DNA of 64,000 bases from Littorina saxatilis (lineage: Eukaryota > Mollusca > Gastropoda > Littorinimorpha > Littorinidae), in the NCBI RefSeq assembly GCF_037325665.1, contig NC_090251.1, forward strand, positions 15,007,268-15,071,267. Direction: 5' to 3'. Made by a program: the position numbers and the translations under genes. Each line of letters starts with the position of its first letter. The stretch's first letter is position 1. Below the pieces are notes generated by a model that had not been told where the DNA came from, made no database searches, and saw nothing but the letters and a program-made list of their open reading frames with translations. Below are positions 1 to 15,403 of this stretch, piece by piece.

Positions 1-263
1 ATTGCAATTAGTCATTCTTTGCCACACGCAACAATAAGAGTTAGCCAAATAAATCTGGTCTCAACATTTCAGAACGCAGCAAAAATATCTGAAATTTTGA
101 CTTACCGGGTTGGAAATGAATTGTCATGAAGATTCGGTTTGCGGTTTTGTTTTGCTTTCAAACACAAATTAATGGAATCCTATCGTTTTCACTCTTTATT
201 TATAGCTGTTAGGATATGCCGAAATTTCTAGTTACACCAAGGTAAAATAAAAAAGCTTATATT

Positions 264-1195
264 AGGGGAAGGGCTCCTAATATGGACCGGCTCCTAATAT
301 GGACCACCTCCAGTTCTGACAAACTAGCGGCACTAGAGCGCTCAAAACAATTTCATTCGCTGTATTCACTCTCTCTGGATAACTTGCACATGTCAAAACA
401 GTTTCAGAAACACAAACCTCAAAACCGTTAGGCTTTTTCTCTTTTTTTCACTTTTGGCAGCGTTCACTCTAAATTTGCGCCAAAAACGGACTAGTTTCTG
501 TTCACAGCCAAAGCTTTTATCACACAAAACGTGCTATATATGACAGCTAAGACCGTATTTGTTACATTTTAGCAGTGTTGACCCCGAGTTTCTACTGCAA
601 ACAAAAAATAATAGTAAAATCTCAAAGTATGTATGAGTCCCCTAATATGGACCACCTTCAACAAATCGAAGAAAATAAAAGCTAAATTAATTCATTAAGA
701 AGCTTGCTGAAAATAACCTATAACTAGCCCTCGAGATTTCAAAAATATATAACAAATAGTCTTCTTTTCGTGGAAGTTGATAATTTCACTTATTTTCACT
801 CTGTTTTTGATAAGCTTCTTTACTTTCCAGGTGTGCTTCAAATAATGCTCTCATCAACCCAAAACAGATAAATCTAAAGCATATTTTAATTAGTCTGACT
901 TGCACACTAAGTTGTATCATGTTATTTTGAAGTACAGGGGGCTTTTTACAGTGATTCGTGAAGGCCTCTCCACTGGTCCATATTAGGCGCCCAGGCTCCT
1001 AATATGGACCATTTGTGATTTTTTCTGTATTTAATTTTTGCTGAATGTCTATCAAAGCTATTTTACTCTAATTAGGCCTAACGGTTAACCTAAGAGAGAA
1101 GGACTACCAAACACAAAATGAAACTTCTTCGCAAGAAAACAAGCTAGTTATCAGCATGAAACAAAAAGCGGTCCATATTAGGAGCCCTTCCCCTA
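264..1195. mobile_element. Non-autonomous TIR element with reiterated CTCCTAATATGGACC
   Basis: Inverted termini of 26 bp match at 264-289 and 1170-1195 (AGGGGAAGGGCTCCTAATAT and its complement). The same CTCCTAATATGGACC core recurs inside near 290, 643, 978 and 995 in both orientations. There is no transposase. The superfamily is unclear; the flanks suggest a 2-3 bp target duplication. Confidence 0.75.
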
Positions 1196-1385
1196 CTAAA
1201 GCTTCTGACAGTCGGCAGACCTTCCTGTGCATAGTCTGACCCTTCCTTAATCCTTTTCTGCTCAGCAAAGGCGACTCAATTATTTTGGCAACTGTGTGGG
1301 ACTGTTTTAATATCACGTCGTCGGCCAATCTCGTTAGGTGTTGTCTGTTAGCTGTGCGTCAAAAGAGGTGTGACGTAAACCACAC

Positions 1386-1995
1386 TCAACCTGTCATCAG
1401 TTGATCTATGCAGAGTGCAACTTGTAGCAAACAAACCGGGGCTGCGCGTTGGTGACATAAGTATTGTATTCCTTCTGGTGTACTTCTGCAGTACTGAGAT
1501 CTATACATCCTTCTTTTATCCATTGCATCGTGGCGGATCCCGCATTTATCTATTACAATATCTGTGGCGTATCCTGATCGTTCAATTGTAGGATACTGAG
1601 CCATGTTCTTTGTTCATCCGTTGCGTTGTACTGTACTGAACAGCCATCCACTGTACATGTCGGAAATGTATCCCTTAACCCCATATTGTGACCTACCCAT
1701 CATTTATCCCTTGTACATTATGTAAAACATTATTTATCAGTAGTACTGTAGTGTTTCAAGCATCCATTCCACTTTTTGTGTCGTATTCCGTATTTTGTTG
1801 AACTGTGACATGTAGTTAGCATTTTCCACCACACCTTATCCTTTCGTGTATTCATGGTTTATCCACTCTATGCACTGTAGCGTGTTCTTCTTTTATCCAC
1901 TGCACTGTTGTGTATCCTTATCCGGTGTTTGCAAGTTTGAACTGTGATTTATCCTGTGAAAAACCGTTGCACTCTGGTGTGGCGCTTCAGTCATC
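1386..1995. repeat. Possible very degenerate tandem repeat
   Basis: Phrases such as TTTATCCA, TGCACTGT and TGTATCC recur about every 35-60 bases. This could be an old minisatellite that has decayed. Periodicity was judged by eye only. Confidence 0.3.
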
Positions 1996-3716
1996 TACGT
2001 TCTGGTCTTGTTGTTTTTCAGAAGTGGTCCTCATTTGCTTTTCAACACACGATTTGAAATTTTCGCTGTATTAATAGTAATATACAGGTCACAGAGGTTT
2101 CTTTGCAGGCTTCATAACTTGTTTTGGTCAACGCTGTTTTTTGTCTTTCTTGTAGACATTCCAAATGATTTCGCTGTTCTGACATCACATACAGGCGGGG
2201 GTGTTTTTGTATTTGTCAACAATACTTGCAGAACAAGCAGCACAAAATTGAAATTCCGTAACTTGTCCCACGAGCAGTAAAAAGAAAACAAATCGCCACA
2301 CATGAATACAACGCAATATTCACATCTCAAGCTTATAAAATATGAGACAATGAAATAGTTGTCTTCACATTGTTGGGAAAAAAACAACGCATAATTATGA
2401 TGAAGATCAATAGCTATAATGATTGACAAAGTACACAATACAACATAACAGACACATACACAAACAGACACACGGTGCCATATATATCTATTGCTGCTGC
2501 CACAAGAAGACTTCATTTTAATACTTTTTGATGTTTTTCGTCTGTTTTCTTCTTTTTTTTGTGTATCTGTTACAGCTGTTTATTTTTTAAACCAAAGCTT
2601 GCATCTAACTAATTTGGAAATTAATAAAGGACTGATGATCCAGGGAGGCACATATGATTATCTTACTGCCCCCCCCTCTTCTGCATCTTTGTGTATATAC
2701 GGTGTTCCAAGTTTCTTTGCGAATGTTACAATAGACATTAATTAACTTCAGTCATACAGTCATGCTTATATAGTACACTGCTTGATAAAATATAACGATT
2801 CCAACGAACTAAATATGCATGACAACAAAACAGCATTCCGGGAAGGATGCAAAATATAGTCAGTATCAGAACACTGCAAAATCTACTCTTTGCATTCAGC
2901 TGTACGCACGTTAAAATGCAACGCACGCAAATAAATCATGCAATTGACACTAATCACGGGGCAACACCCTTAATCGTCCAGCTCTTAGTTCACAAGCTTG
3001 TAGTGCAAAAATTAAAAAATGAAATAAAATCAGAACTTTAACAAAAATTGGGGATACAAAGCCATGCAATGCAGCAAAAATCTATATCGAAATCAAATAT
3101 AATAAGTGAAAAAATAAAACAAATCTAAACTCAATTGCTCTAAAAACTCTACCAGAAAAGCTCTAAAACTGAAGCATAACTCTGAATCTAATTCAAACGA
3201 AAACACGAAATGCACCGGAAATGGCAACAGAAATAACAAATGGCACTCAATGTTCCAATCATATCGGTTAAAGGAGAAACTCATATGAATCAAGAGGGGA
3301 GAAAGCAAGTCCACTGGAAACAGAAAAGTCGATAACCGCAGAACGAATTCTGCAATCAAAAACCAATGAAGACAGACAACATTAACAAAGGACGCGACCA
3401 AGTTCACGTGCTGGAAAAAAGGAGAAAGAATCAGAAAAGAATCAAAACGATTAGAAATGAAGGCTCAAAGAGAAAGGAAATCAAATTTGAAAAAAGACAA
3501 AACCAAACGAGAGAAAACGAAACAATGATTGGAAAGTAACACGCACACAGAAAAGCACAGCTGTCAACTCTGAAGTGAACCTTCTCCGGACTGGACATAA
3601 AAGGAAAACTCAAATTCATCTTTGGACCCCTTGTGCCTGAGTACAAAGAGGTCACAACACTGCTATTTGTAACTTATACAAGAAAGAAAATCACAATGTG
3701 AAAAAAATAGTCTTAC
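1996..3716. other. No gene seen
   Basis: AT-rich sequence. From about 3000 to 3560 the plus strand is strikingly poor in T and rich in A, which would be a T-rich intron for the minus-strand gene at 3717-4649. No convincing exon was found. Confidence 0.4.
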
Positions 3717-4649
3717 CTCATTTATCACTTCGCCTTCTGAGCTGATGCTGTGGGGGCTAGGAGAACGGCTTCTACTCCTCCGGGTGGCTTGCGCAACTTC
3801 CTCTTTTTGCTCCTCCTCCACCTCCTCTTGTGCAACCACCTCTTCCTCTTGTGCAATCTCCTCCTCCTCTTGTTGCTGCTGTTGCTGTGGTTCGCCTACA
3901 TCCAACTGTACTGCCACTCCGCCATCCACTTCCTCCGCAACAACGACTTGGTCCCGATCGTCTTCCTCGCGGATAAACAGCTCCACGTTTTGGTCGAAAC
4001 TCTCCACCGCCTCCACTTGCTCTGGAGTGGTCTCCCTTGGTCCCGCTTCCGCTTCCGGCGCGGCCACTTCCGGTACGATTTGGTCCCCGTCTTGGAAGCT
4101 GTCGTTGGCCTCCACTACGATGTCTTCCGCTGGTGTGGACTTCTCCATCAGTGGCGCACCACCGCCACCAAAGTCCATGCTTAGAAAATCGTCGGCGGCT
4201 GCGGTGTTGGTGGTGGTTTCGGTTTTGGTGATCTCGAACCCAGCGTCTCCCCCTTCGCTGTCCATGAAGTCATACAGCGGGTTGGCGCTGAGGCTGGAAT
4301 CGCCCTCATCCGCCGTCGTTGTTGTCGTCACTGTGGTCTCGAAGGTGAAGTCGCTGCTGGCGTTGTTGTCGGTGGACATGTCGTAGAGGGGGTTGGAGGA
4401 GGACTCTGAGGACTTTCCCTCTTGCTGGATAAAGCTGTCGTCGTCCATCAGGTCATACAGGGGGTTGGCCGAAGGGGTGGTCTCCGTCGTACTCATGTCG
4501 GAGAAGGGGTTAGCGTTGTCGCTTGTGGCGGTGGTGTTGGTGGTGGTGTTGGTGATGTCGTTGCTGTTGCTGAAGTCGGTGTCGGCGCTTATCGTGAACT
4601 GCGAGTCGAAGGGGTCAGAGGCTGTACCATTCTCTGTTGTACTGTTTAC
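3717..4649 (-). CDS. Internal exon of an unidentified gene, acidic protein with NPLYD repeats
   Basis: This is a 311-codon open stretch in phase 0 at both ends. The acceptor is tgtccacag after a pyrimidine-rich run and the donor is gtaaga, so it is an internal exon. The residues show four related motifs: ANPFSDM (46), ANPLYDLMD (61), SNPLYDM (86) and ANPLYDFMD (122). NPF and NPL-Y-D motifs of this kind can dock endocytic EH or PTB domains. Later come a polyQ run of six, a long Glu-rich segment (255-285) and an RS-type end RRSRSRSPSPHS. I do not recognise the gene. Long acidic N-terminal exons of reticulons look similar, but the diagnostic downstream exons lie outside the window. It lacks KPNL motifs, so it is probably not BDP1. 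Confidence 0.75.
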
Positions 4650-4676
4650 CTGTGGACACACAAACACAAACACTTT

Positions 4677-4940
4677 TAACCGAAGTGTTCCGTTTTTGAA
4701 CACACTATTTGTTTACCATGTGTGCTACTTTCGCTAGTAGAATTATAAGGACAAGGATAAGGACAAGATTCATGTTGTCCTGTCAGGTTACCCTCATGGA
4801 CATTCGGGCTGCTTTCTCCCTTGGGGAAAGCGTGCTGTCATACAGTATACGGCGCTACCCATATTTCTATGTATAGTATCTCACACAGTGTTCACAACTC
4901 GTTACAAAAAATGTGTTCAAAAGTAGAACACTTCAAGTTA
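4677..4940. mobile_element. Small TIR element (GAAGTGTTC family)
   Basis: Inverted ends: the left reads GAAGTGTTCCGTTTTTGAAC (from 4683) and the right ends with the complement of CTTGAAGTGTTCTACTTTTG. Similar termini occur at 12280-12630. There is no coding capacity. Confidence 0.6.
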
Positions 4941-5079
4941 CAGTGAAGCAATGCTAGTTGTCAACTTCACCGGTGTCCGAGGGACGGGACTTCCTGTTTC
5001 GTTAATTTTTACATAATAACAGATTAGATAATTACCTGGTAATCACAATTTTTTTGTGCGCCTCTATTTTCCATTAACT

Positions 5080-5461
5080 GCTTCTTCTTCTGCTTCTGCG
5101 TTCGTGGGCTGAAACTCCCACGTACACTCGTGTTTTTTTGCACGAGTGGAATTTTACGTGCATGGCCGTTTTTTACCCCGCCATTTAGGCAGCCATACGC
5201 CGTTTTCGGAGGAAGTATGCTGGGTATTTTCGTGTTTCTATAACCCATCGAACTCTGACATGGATTACAGGATCTTTTTCGTGCGCACTTGGTCTTGTGC
5301 TTGCGTGTACACACGGGGGTGTTCGGACACCGAGGAGAGTCTGCACACAAAGTTGACTCTGAGAAATAAATCTCTCGCCGAACGTGGGGACGAACTCACG
5401 CTGACAGCGGCCAACTGGACACAAATCCAGCGCGCTACCGACTGAGCTACATCCCCGCCCC
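5080..5461 (-). mobile_element. tRNA-headed SINE, family A, copy 1
   Basis: The head at 5390-5461 reads as a tRNA-like A box and B box (GGGGATGTAGCTCAGTCGGT). A conserved core follows, including TGGGTTATAGAAACACGAAA, and the end is a GAA-type tail (GCAGAAGCAGAAGAAGAAG). It is about 95 percent like the copy at 61766-62147. The core resembles the deeply conserved eumetazoan Nin-type SINE domain, from memory. Confidence 0.85.
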
Positions 5462-5957
5462 TACTAGGAAGCAAGCATTTAATCTCACTTGCCTCCTCTC
5501 TTCCTAAAAAAAGAATCCGCTGTTGAAGTAAGCTGTGGCATTCACAAACATACACAACTGTGTTAGTCAGTCTGGACTTTGTTCTCCATCTGTTACAAAC
5601 AAACAAACGGTCTTTCACGTTTGTTTCGTTTGAGACAGTGGGTATTGTATTGTGACTAACTGGACGCCCACCGGTTCGCGTGTCTTCTTGTTTTCTTCTT
5701 GATGTTTACAAAACGAAATCCATTCATCTTCCAGCATTAACACTGTTACTTGTACCTGAAGAAGACAGCTCACACTCCTCTTCGCCATAACCTTAACCTT
5801 CCAAACAGATTACGGGTGTAAAAAAACAGTCGGGGGTTTAGTCATAGTGCAAAATTTTTATAAAGTTGCGTAAGATGTGCAATATTGTTTGTTTTAGCGC
5901 ATCGCCGATTCATGTCCCGAATAGGTTTTGTGACCCACGAGGACGTAAAGCCTTATA

Positions 5958-6065
5958 TTAATTGGGAGAAGTCGACTTCGCGAAGCTCGCTGCACAAAGC
6001 TTTGGCACTGAGTTTTCGGTAAAAAGTCTTCGCGAACTGTTCGCGGAGTCAACTTCGGGCTCAAC
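5958..6065. mobile_element. Short palindromic MITE (GAAGTCGACTTC family), copy 1
   Basis: About 105 bases with self-complementary blocks AGAAGTCGACTTCGCGAAG and CTTCGCGAACTGTTCGCGG, bounded by TTAATTGGG-like and CAACTAAGG-like ends. Relatives lie at 43436-43560, 46617-46715 and 48085-48170. Confidence 0.65.
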
Positions 6066-6582
6066 TAAGGGAAGATTAGTTAGAAGTGTTCTTTAGTCAC
6101 GAGATTGCTTCATCGATATAAACCACACTATTTATAACCTTCTTAACGAAATGAATATAGCAGGTACGGATTAGCACCTGACTTATTTTGGTGCAGACAA
6201 CAATGTACTGTCATCAACATAGGTAATGAATAGCGATTTACATTGGCACACGACCGCTGAGTCATCAGTAACCCTGCCTAATAGAGTTTCAAACATGTGT
6301 ATATGCTTACTTTAGCAAGTGAATAAGCGGAAAAATGCTAACGTGCACGAAAACTGATGAGTAATGAATTGTCCTGCATAATCCTTACATGGGCAAAGCA
6401 GGTGGTGAAATAGGCCTATATCATGTTTCTGAAAACACATTGTGCAGTGTGATGCACCACAATACACAGCTTGTTCTTTGCTAGAATTGACGGTATGCTT
6501 TACCAGGTTGGATGTGCGAGTACAATTGACATAGCTTTCAGTTTTATTAGCCCCACAACCTCCTGAATTCCCACACAAAAAC

Positions 6583-6622
<40 letters not shown>
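6583..6622. repeat. (GTT)n microsatellite
   Basis: About 13 uninterrupted GTT units. The rest of 6066-6842 shows no gene. Confidence 0.95.
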
Positions 6623-6623
<1 letters not shown>

Positions 6624-6842
6624 TATGGCCGTTGTTGTCGTTGTTGTTGTTGTCGTTTCGGACTCACAGGACCGGATGAATATGTGCACACGACAACATC
6701 TATGTTCGGTTACACCATACTTCCATGAGTCATTTTAGGATCACATGACTGCAATACTACATGTACAGTGACCTGTGCCTTAGCCTCAAGTGGCACAAAA
6801 CAACGGAACTACAATGCCATGTGACCTCAAGGTCAGGCTATC

Positions 6843-7532
6843 CAGGGCCGGACTAGGCTAAGAGGAGGGGGGGGGTTGCTAGAGGTGGTCCAGGGGGATA
6901 TCCCCCCTGGCGGCAGGGGCGGATCAGTTCATTTTATGGGGGGGGGGGGGGGTTCAAAAGTATATTGTGAAGATATGGGTGTGAAGGCGCAAAGCGTTGA
7001 GCCGACGGCGCAAAGCGCCGAGCCGACGGCGCAAAGCGCCTAGCTTGCTAGGGGGGTCCGGGGGCATGCCCCCCCGGAAAATTTTGAAAAAAAGGATGCA
7101 AAATGGTGTAATCTGGTGTATTCTGAGGATGGTCATTACCAGTTTCAGGCAGCAGATTTTGTCACTGATTATAACCCCCAAAATTGAAACTCACTGTAAA
7201 ATAAAGAAATGCATACCTCATTCAATATTTTTATATTTTTATATTTTTATATTTATAAGGTGGGTCCGGATACCCTAGAAACCCCCCCCCCCCCCCCCTC
7301 GTCCGCCCCTTGGCGGGATCAAGGGGCAGAGCCCCTTGAGGGGGTCAGGGGGCAAAGCCCCCTGAAGCTGATGCCGGGGTAGGTCATATTCTGAGATAAG
7401 GAAAATGGTCGCTCCTTGCATGGAACGGCATAAAATAAACAATAATAAAAAATGTTTTAAATAAGTGAGGTACATGTTTAGGCTAGGGGGGGGTTGCGCA
7501 ACCCCCATAACCCCCCCGGTAGTCCGGCCCTG
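6843..7532. mobile_element. hAT-like MITE, outer
   Basis: The ends are CAGGGCCGGACTA and the complement TAGTCCGGCCCTG, with CTATC on both flanks. The interior is G-rich and then C-rich. It contains a second element (6914-7311) and reiterated GGCGCAAAGCGCCGAGCCGAC. Confidence 0.7.
6914..7311. mobile_element. hAT-like MITE, inner
   Basis: The ends CAGGGGCGGATC and GTCCGCCCCT are inverted, with GGCGG on both flanks. Inside lie GCGCAAAGCG repeats and a GGGGGCATGCCCCCC palindrome. It is inserted in the outer element. Confidence 0.65.
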
Positions 7533-7585
7533 CTATCGGTATCAGGCTTTACAACAACACTCGTCGCTTAAGAATGGTCACGAGA

Positions 7586-8488
7586 AGGAAAAGAAAACAA
7601 GTCGCGTAAGGCGAAAATACAATATTTAGTCAAGTAGCTGCCATTTTTCAGCAAGACCGTATACTCGTAGCATCGTCAGTACACCGCTCATGGCAAAGGC
7701 AGTGAAATTGACAAGAAGAGCGGGGTAGTAGTTGCGCTAAGAAGGATAGCACGCTTTTCTGTACCTCTCTTTGTTTTAACTTTCTGAGCGTGTTTTTAAT
7801 CCAAACATATCATATCTATATGTTTTTGGAATCAGGAACCGACAAGGAATAAGATGAAAGTGTTTTTAAATTGATTTGGACAATTTAATTTTGATAATAA
7901 TTTTTATATATTTAATTTTCAGAGCTTGTTTTTAATCCGAATATAACATATTTATATGTTTTTGGAATCAGCAAATGATGGAGAATAAGATAAACGTAAA
8001 TTTGGATCGTTTTATAAATTTTTATTTTTTTTTACAATTTTCCGATTTTTAATGACCAAAGTCATGAATTAATTTTTAAGCCACCAAGCTGAAATGCAAT
8101 ACCGAAGTCCGGGCTTCGTCGAAGATTACTTGACCAAAATTTCAACCAATTTGGTTGAAAAATGAGGGCATGACAGTGCCGCCTCAACTTTCACGAAAAG
8201 CCGGATATGACGTCATCAAAGACATTTATCAAAAAAATGAAAAAAACGTTCGGGGATATCAATCCCAGGAACTCTCATGTAAAATTTCATAAAGATCGGT
8301 CCAGTAGTTTGGTCTGAATCGCTCTACACACACACACACAGACAGACAGACAGACAGACAGACACACACACACACACACACACACAGAGACACACAGACA
8401 CACGCACATACACCACGACCCTCGTTTCGATTCCCCCTCGATGTTAAAATATTTAGTCAAAACTTGACTAAATATAAAAAGAGAAAAA
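7586..8488 (+). repeat. 0.9-kb dispersed repeat, copy A
   Basis: It begins near AAGTCGCGTAAGGCGAAAAT and ends TTGACTAAATATAAAAAGAG. A 16-bp direct duplication AAGAATGGTCACGAGA flanks it (7570-7585, 8489-8504), and the right end is A-rich, which suggests retroposition. It contains a CA/GACA microsatellite at 8327-8406. Copy B lies inverted at 9488-10381. No protein is encoded. Confidence 0.85.
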
Positions 8489-8987
8489 AAGAATGGTCAC
8501 GAGATTCCATTGCTTTCCCTTTCAACTCCGCCGGCATTCAAGTGACACAGGAACTGCAATCGAACATTGTTCCGTGATGTTGCATTTTCCATTAAATAAC
8601 ACACCGCCTTATTCCGCTTTCGAAAAGACTTTGAGAAAAGTGAGACAGGAACCTCAAGTGAACTTTCTTCGTGATGTTGCATTTTCTATTTAAATAAAAC
8701 AACTATACACACTTTGATAGGAAAGAAGGAATGAGGGGTGGTGCGGAAAGTGGGCGGGGAGGGAAGGGGGGACAGCAGGGAAACCAGAACAGACGCATTG
8801 CGTGGTTGCAGACATTTATCAACGGTTTCGCCCTTCCTTCCTTCCTTCCTTTAATTCTTTTTCTTTCTTCGAAGTTTTTTTTTCCCGAACAGTTCTTGAT
8901 CAATCAGTTAATTAATTAATTTACTAATATATTTATTCATTTATTCATGTTTGTTTATTTATTTATCTATCGATCTATTCATTTCAG

Positions 8988-9079
8988 CGTGTGTTTGCAG
9001 TCCCTGTGCTCAGGAAGCGACCAACACACTAAGGGAAGCTGGCGAAAAGAAAGAGGTCAAAAGGTTCTGTGGAGGCGTC
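8988..9079 (+). CDS. Possible orphan exon
   Basis: A 92-base stretch between a good acceptor (GTGTTTGCAG) and a good donor (CACGTGAGTCC) is open in two frames. One frame reads PCAQEATNTLREAGEKKEVK. No neighbouring exon with matching phase was found, so this may be chance. The rest of 8505-9487 shows nothing. Confidence 0.2.
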
Positions 9080-9487
9080 ACGTGAGTCCAATATATCATT
9101 ATATCATACAGCAGTGACACTTTGACATGCGACACGTTCAAACTCGGTCTTGCCTATTAATCCACTTTTTCACTCATCTTTCTCCTTGAACGAGACTGAG
9201 GATTAACAAGCATGTCCTTCTCCAGATTTCCCATAATGAATTTTACTCTTTTCTAAGCCAATATACGTGTAATATCAATATACGTGTAATTATTTCGACA
9301 TTTGGAATGTTGGCGATTTCCTGAAAGTAGGATGCGCTCTCGTAATGGTGTATTCCATTACATCATAATGATGTCACTGTTATATATACACAAAGATGTT
9401 TTACGTGCCCTTTACCAACACGCACGTTCATTGGGAGAAAAAAAAAGTATTTTCGAGCTCGATGACCGGGATGTTTATTGTGTTGTT

Positions 9488-10381
9488 TTTATATTTAGTC
9501 AAGTTTTGACTAAATATTTTAACATCGAGGGGGAATCAAAACGAGGGTCGTGGTGTATGTGCGTGTGTGTGTGTGCGTGTGTGTGTGTGTGCGTGTGTGT
9601 GTCTGTGTGTCTGTGTGTGTGTGTGTGTGTGTAGAGCGATTCAGACTAAACTACTGGACCGATCTTTATGAAATTTGACATGAGAGTTCCTGGGTATGAA
9701 ATCCCCAGACGTTTTTTTCATTTTTTTGATAAATGTCTTTGATGACGTCATATCCGGCTTTTCGTGAAAGTTGAGGCGGCACTGTCACGCCCTCATTTTT
9801 CAACCAAATTGGTTGAAATTTTGGTCAAGTAATCTTCGACGAAGCCCGGACTTCGGTATTGCATTTCAGCTTGGTGGCTTAAAAATTAATTAATGACTTT
9901 GGTCATTAAAAATCTGATAATTGTAAAAAAATTATAAAACGATCCAAATTTACGTTTATCTTATTTTCCATCATTTGCTGATTCCAAAAACATATAAATA
10001 TGTTATATTCGGATTAAAAACAAGCTCTAAAAATTAAATATATAAAAATTATTATCAAAATTAAATTGTCCAAATCAATTTAAAAACACTTTCATCTTAT
10101 TCCTTGTCGGTTCCTGATTCCAAAAACATATAGATATGATATGTTTGGATTAAAAACACGCTCAGAAAGTTAAAACAAAGAGAGGTACAGAAAAGCGTGC
10201 TATCCTTCTTAGCGCAACTACTACCCCGCTCTTCTTGTCAATTTCACTGCCTTTGCCATGAGCGGTGGACTGACGATGCTGCGAGTATACGGTCTTGCTG
10301 AAAAATGGCATTGCGTTCAGTTTCATTCTGTGAGTTCGACAGCTACTTGACTAAATATTGTATTTTCGCCTTACGCGACTT
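9488..10381 (-). repeat. 0.9-kb dispersed repeat, copy B
   Basis: Same family as copy A in the opposite orientation, over 90 percent alike by eye along its length (for example CAAGTAATCTTCGACGAAGC). It contains a GT microsatellite at 9553-9634. About 1 kb separates the two arms. Confidence 0.85.
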
Positions 10382-10626
10382 GTTGTTTGTTGGTCAGGCT
10401 CTGCACTTAGCTACAACAGAAGAGTTGCGGGGGAAGATGTGCACTGCCTTGTATGTCCGTGTCAAACTTAAAGTTTTCCTTCAAACGAACACCTCCTGAA
10501 CAGAAACGTAAATGTAGCTCCGCATTCCATTCTTCTCTTTTTCTCTCTAGTTGTTTTTCCTTCTCGTTCTTTTCTACTTCTTCTTCCTCCTCGGCTTCTT
10601 TCTTCTTTGGAGTATGTTTCTTCTTC

Positions 10627-11078
<452 letters not shown>

Positions 11079-12125
11079 GACACTAACCTGTGTGCAATGT
11101 GCACCTGGGGAGCGAGCAGCTTTCACCGTGAGCCAAAACGTACGGTGCACTTCCCAACAAACAGACAGAGGAGACGAGACCAGACAAAGAGGAGTGCCCT
11201 GTGTCCACTCACACCAGTGTCAATGGCCAAGTGAACGCTCAAGAAATGACTGCTTTGCACAGTATGTAGCTGTGCAGCGGAGTCTCATGTCTTGTCTACT
11301 TTTAGGGGACAGTTACTCAATGCGATTTTGCTGCAAGCAACTGATTGCACGCAACCGTCACACTGAACAATTGTGCGCGACAATCTCAGATGGCTTCGCA
11401 GTGGTAATATTACATTTCACACTATATCTGTGCGGCTGAGGCTAATGTTGTGTATACTTTTAGCGCTAGTTACAATATGCTATTTGGCTGCATACGATTG
11501 AATGTCGTAACAAACGGTCGTGTCCGAATATATCAGGTAATGCAGCATTGCTCTCAGCTACCCTGAATCGCATTCTTACCGGTACCTGTCATTCAGCGAT
11601 AAAACATCATATTTATTTCATTCCTACGATGAATGCATATCGTTCTGCACTCCATTGAATGTCACAAGTTCATTCAACCGAGCTGGTACACGACTCGATC
11701 AAAACGCGCTAGTTGTAAGCAGCAAAGCTGCACGGTGTAACTATCCCTTCAGAGAAGTTCTACTGCATATGGCGACTGCGAAATTACGGAACCAAAACAG
11801 GAAAGGCTCGAGTAGGTCGGTACGAGGCACAGGACGGACATGGAACTGTGTGCACTGTGAAGTCAAGTTTGGCTGAACTTTAAGTATATATGACATATGT
11901 CTATAGTTTATTAGACATGCAGTTGAAGACATGGTAGTACTAGGTCTACGCGTAACACTGAAAGGGATAACGACTGCAGACGTCAATACAAGACAGACAA
12001 GAACGCGGGCTAGCTGACACAAATATAAATTATAGATAAGTTTGCGTTGTCGGTGTCGGTGTGGAGTGAGATATAAAGTAAACGCGTTTTCTTTGAGAAA
12101 CTGACGAAGACATTCGATTTTGGAG

Positions 12126-12160
<35 letters not shown>

Positions 12161-12270
12161 TGACTGACAGACATCATAATTATATGCGCACAGTGATGAT
12201 AAACTGACCCCGATCTCAGAGGGCAGAGGTAAGCAAGAGGGTTGGTAAGTAATCTCAATCAACAAAACTG
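11079..12270. other. No gene seen
   Basis: Several short open frames but no splice-consistent exon. A GACA tetranucleotide run lies at 12129-12173. Confidence 0.4.
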
Positions 12271-12630
12271 AAATACAACACTCAAAACTGAAGTGCTCCA
12301 TCTTTCAACACACTTGTTACGTTCAATGTTCAAACCAGTGCGAGGTCGTACATACTTCTACTAGCACAATAAGCACACATGGTAAACACTACTGTTCAAG
12401 GTTTACGCCCTGACGGTGAGGCAGTCAGTAAAGCACTAGACTGAGACTGAGACTGGACACTCTAAACTTGAAGTGTTCCACTTTTAAACACACTTTTTAT
12501 AATCAGTTTTAAACCCAGTGTGAGATCGTACATATTTCTACTGGCAAAAGTAGCACACATGGTAACCACTAGTTTTCAAGTTTTACGCCCTGACGGCAAG
12601 GCAGTAAGTAAAGCTCTAGACTAGGCTATT
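12271..12630. repeat. Tandem pair of a ~180-bp unit with GAAGTGTTC termini
   Basis: Two diverged copies, about 12275-12445 and 12462-12628. Each starts with an AACTTGAAGTGTTCCACTTT-like sequence and ends with TTTACGCCCTGACGG, then AGGCAGT and TAAAGC. The start matches the termini of the element at 4677-4940. Confidence 0.65.

Positions 12631-15403
<2,773 letters not shown>

Noticed and set aside
3093-3655. Minus-strand hydrophobic frames
   Set aside because: They result from a T-rich (minus strand) stretch coding for Phe and Leu; no start, splice or domain support.
6312-6689. Frame with a long glutamine run
   Set aside because: Arises from the (GTT)n microsatellite; no splice sites or conserved sequence around it.
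11092-11439. 115-codon plus-strand frame with a CxxC start
   Set aside because: The opening looks weakly like a cysteine-rich repeat but no consistent exon chain or further cysteine spacing follows.
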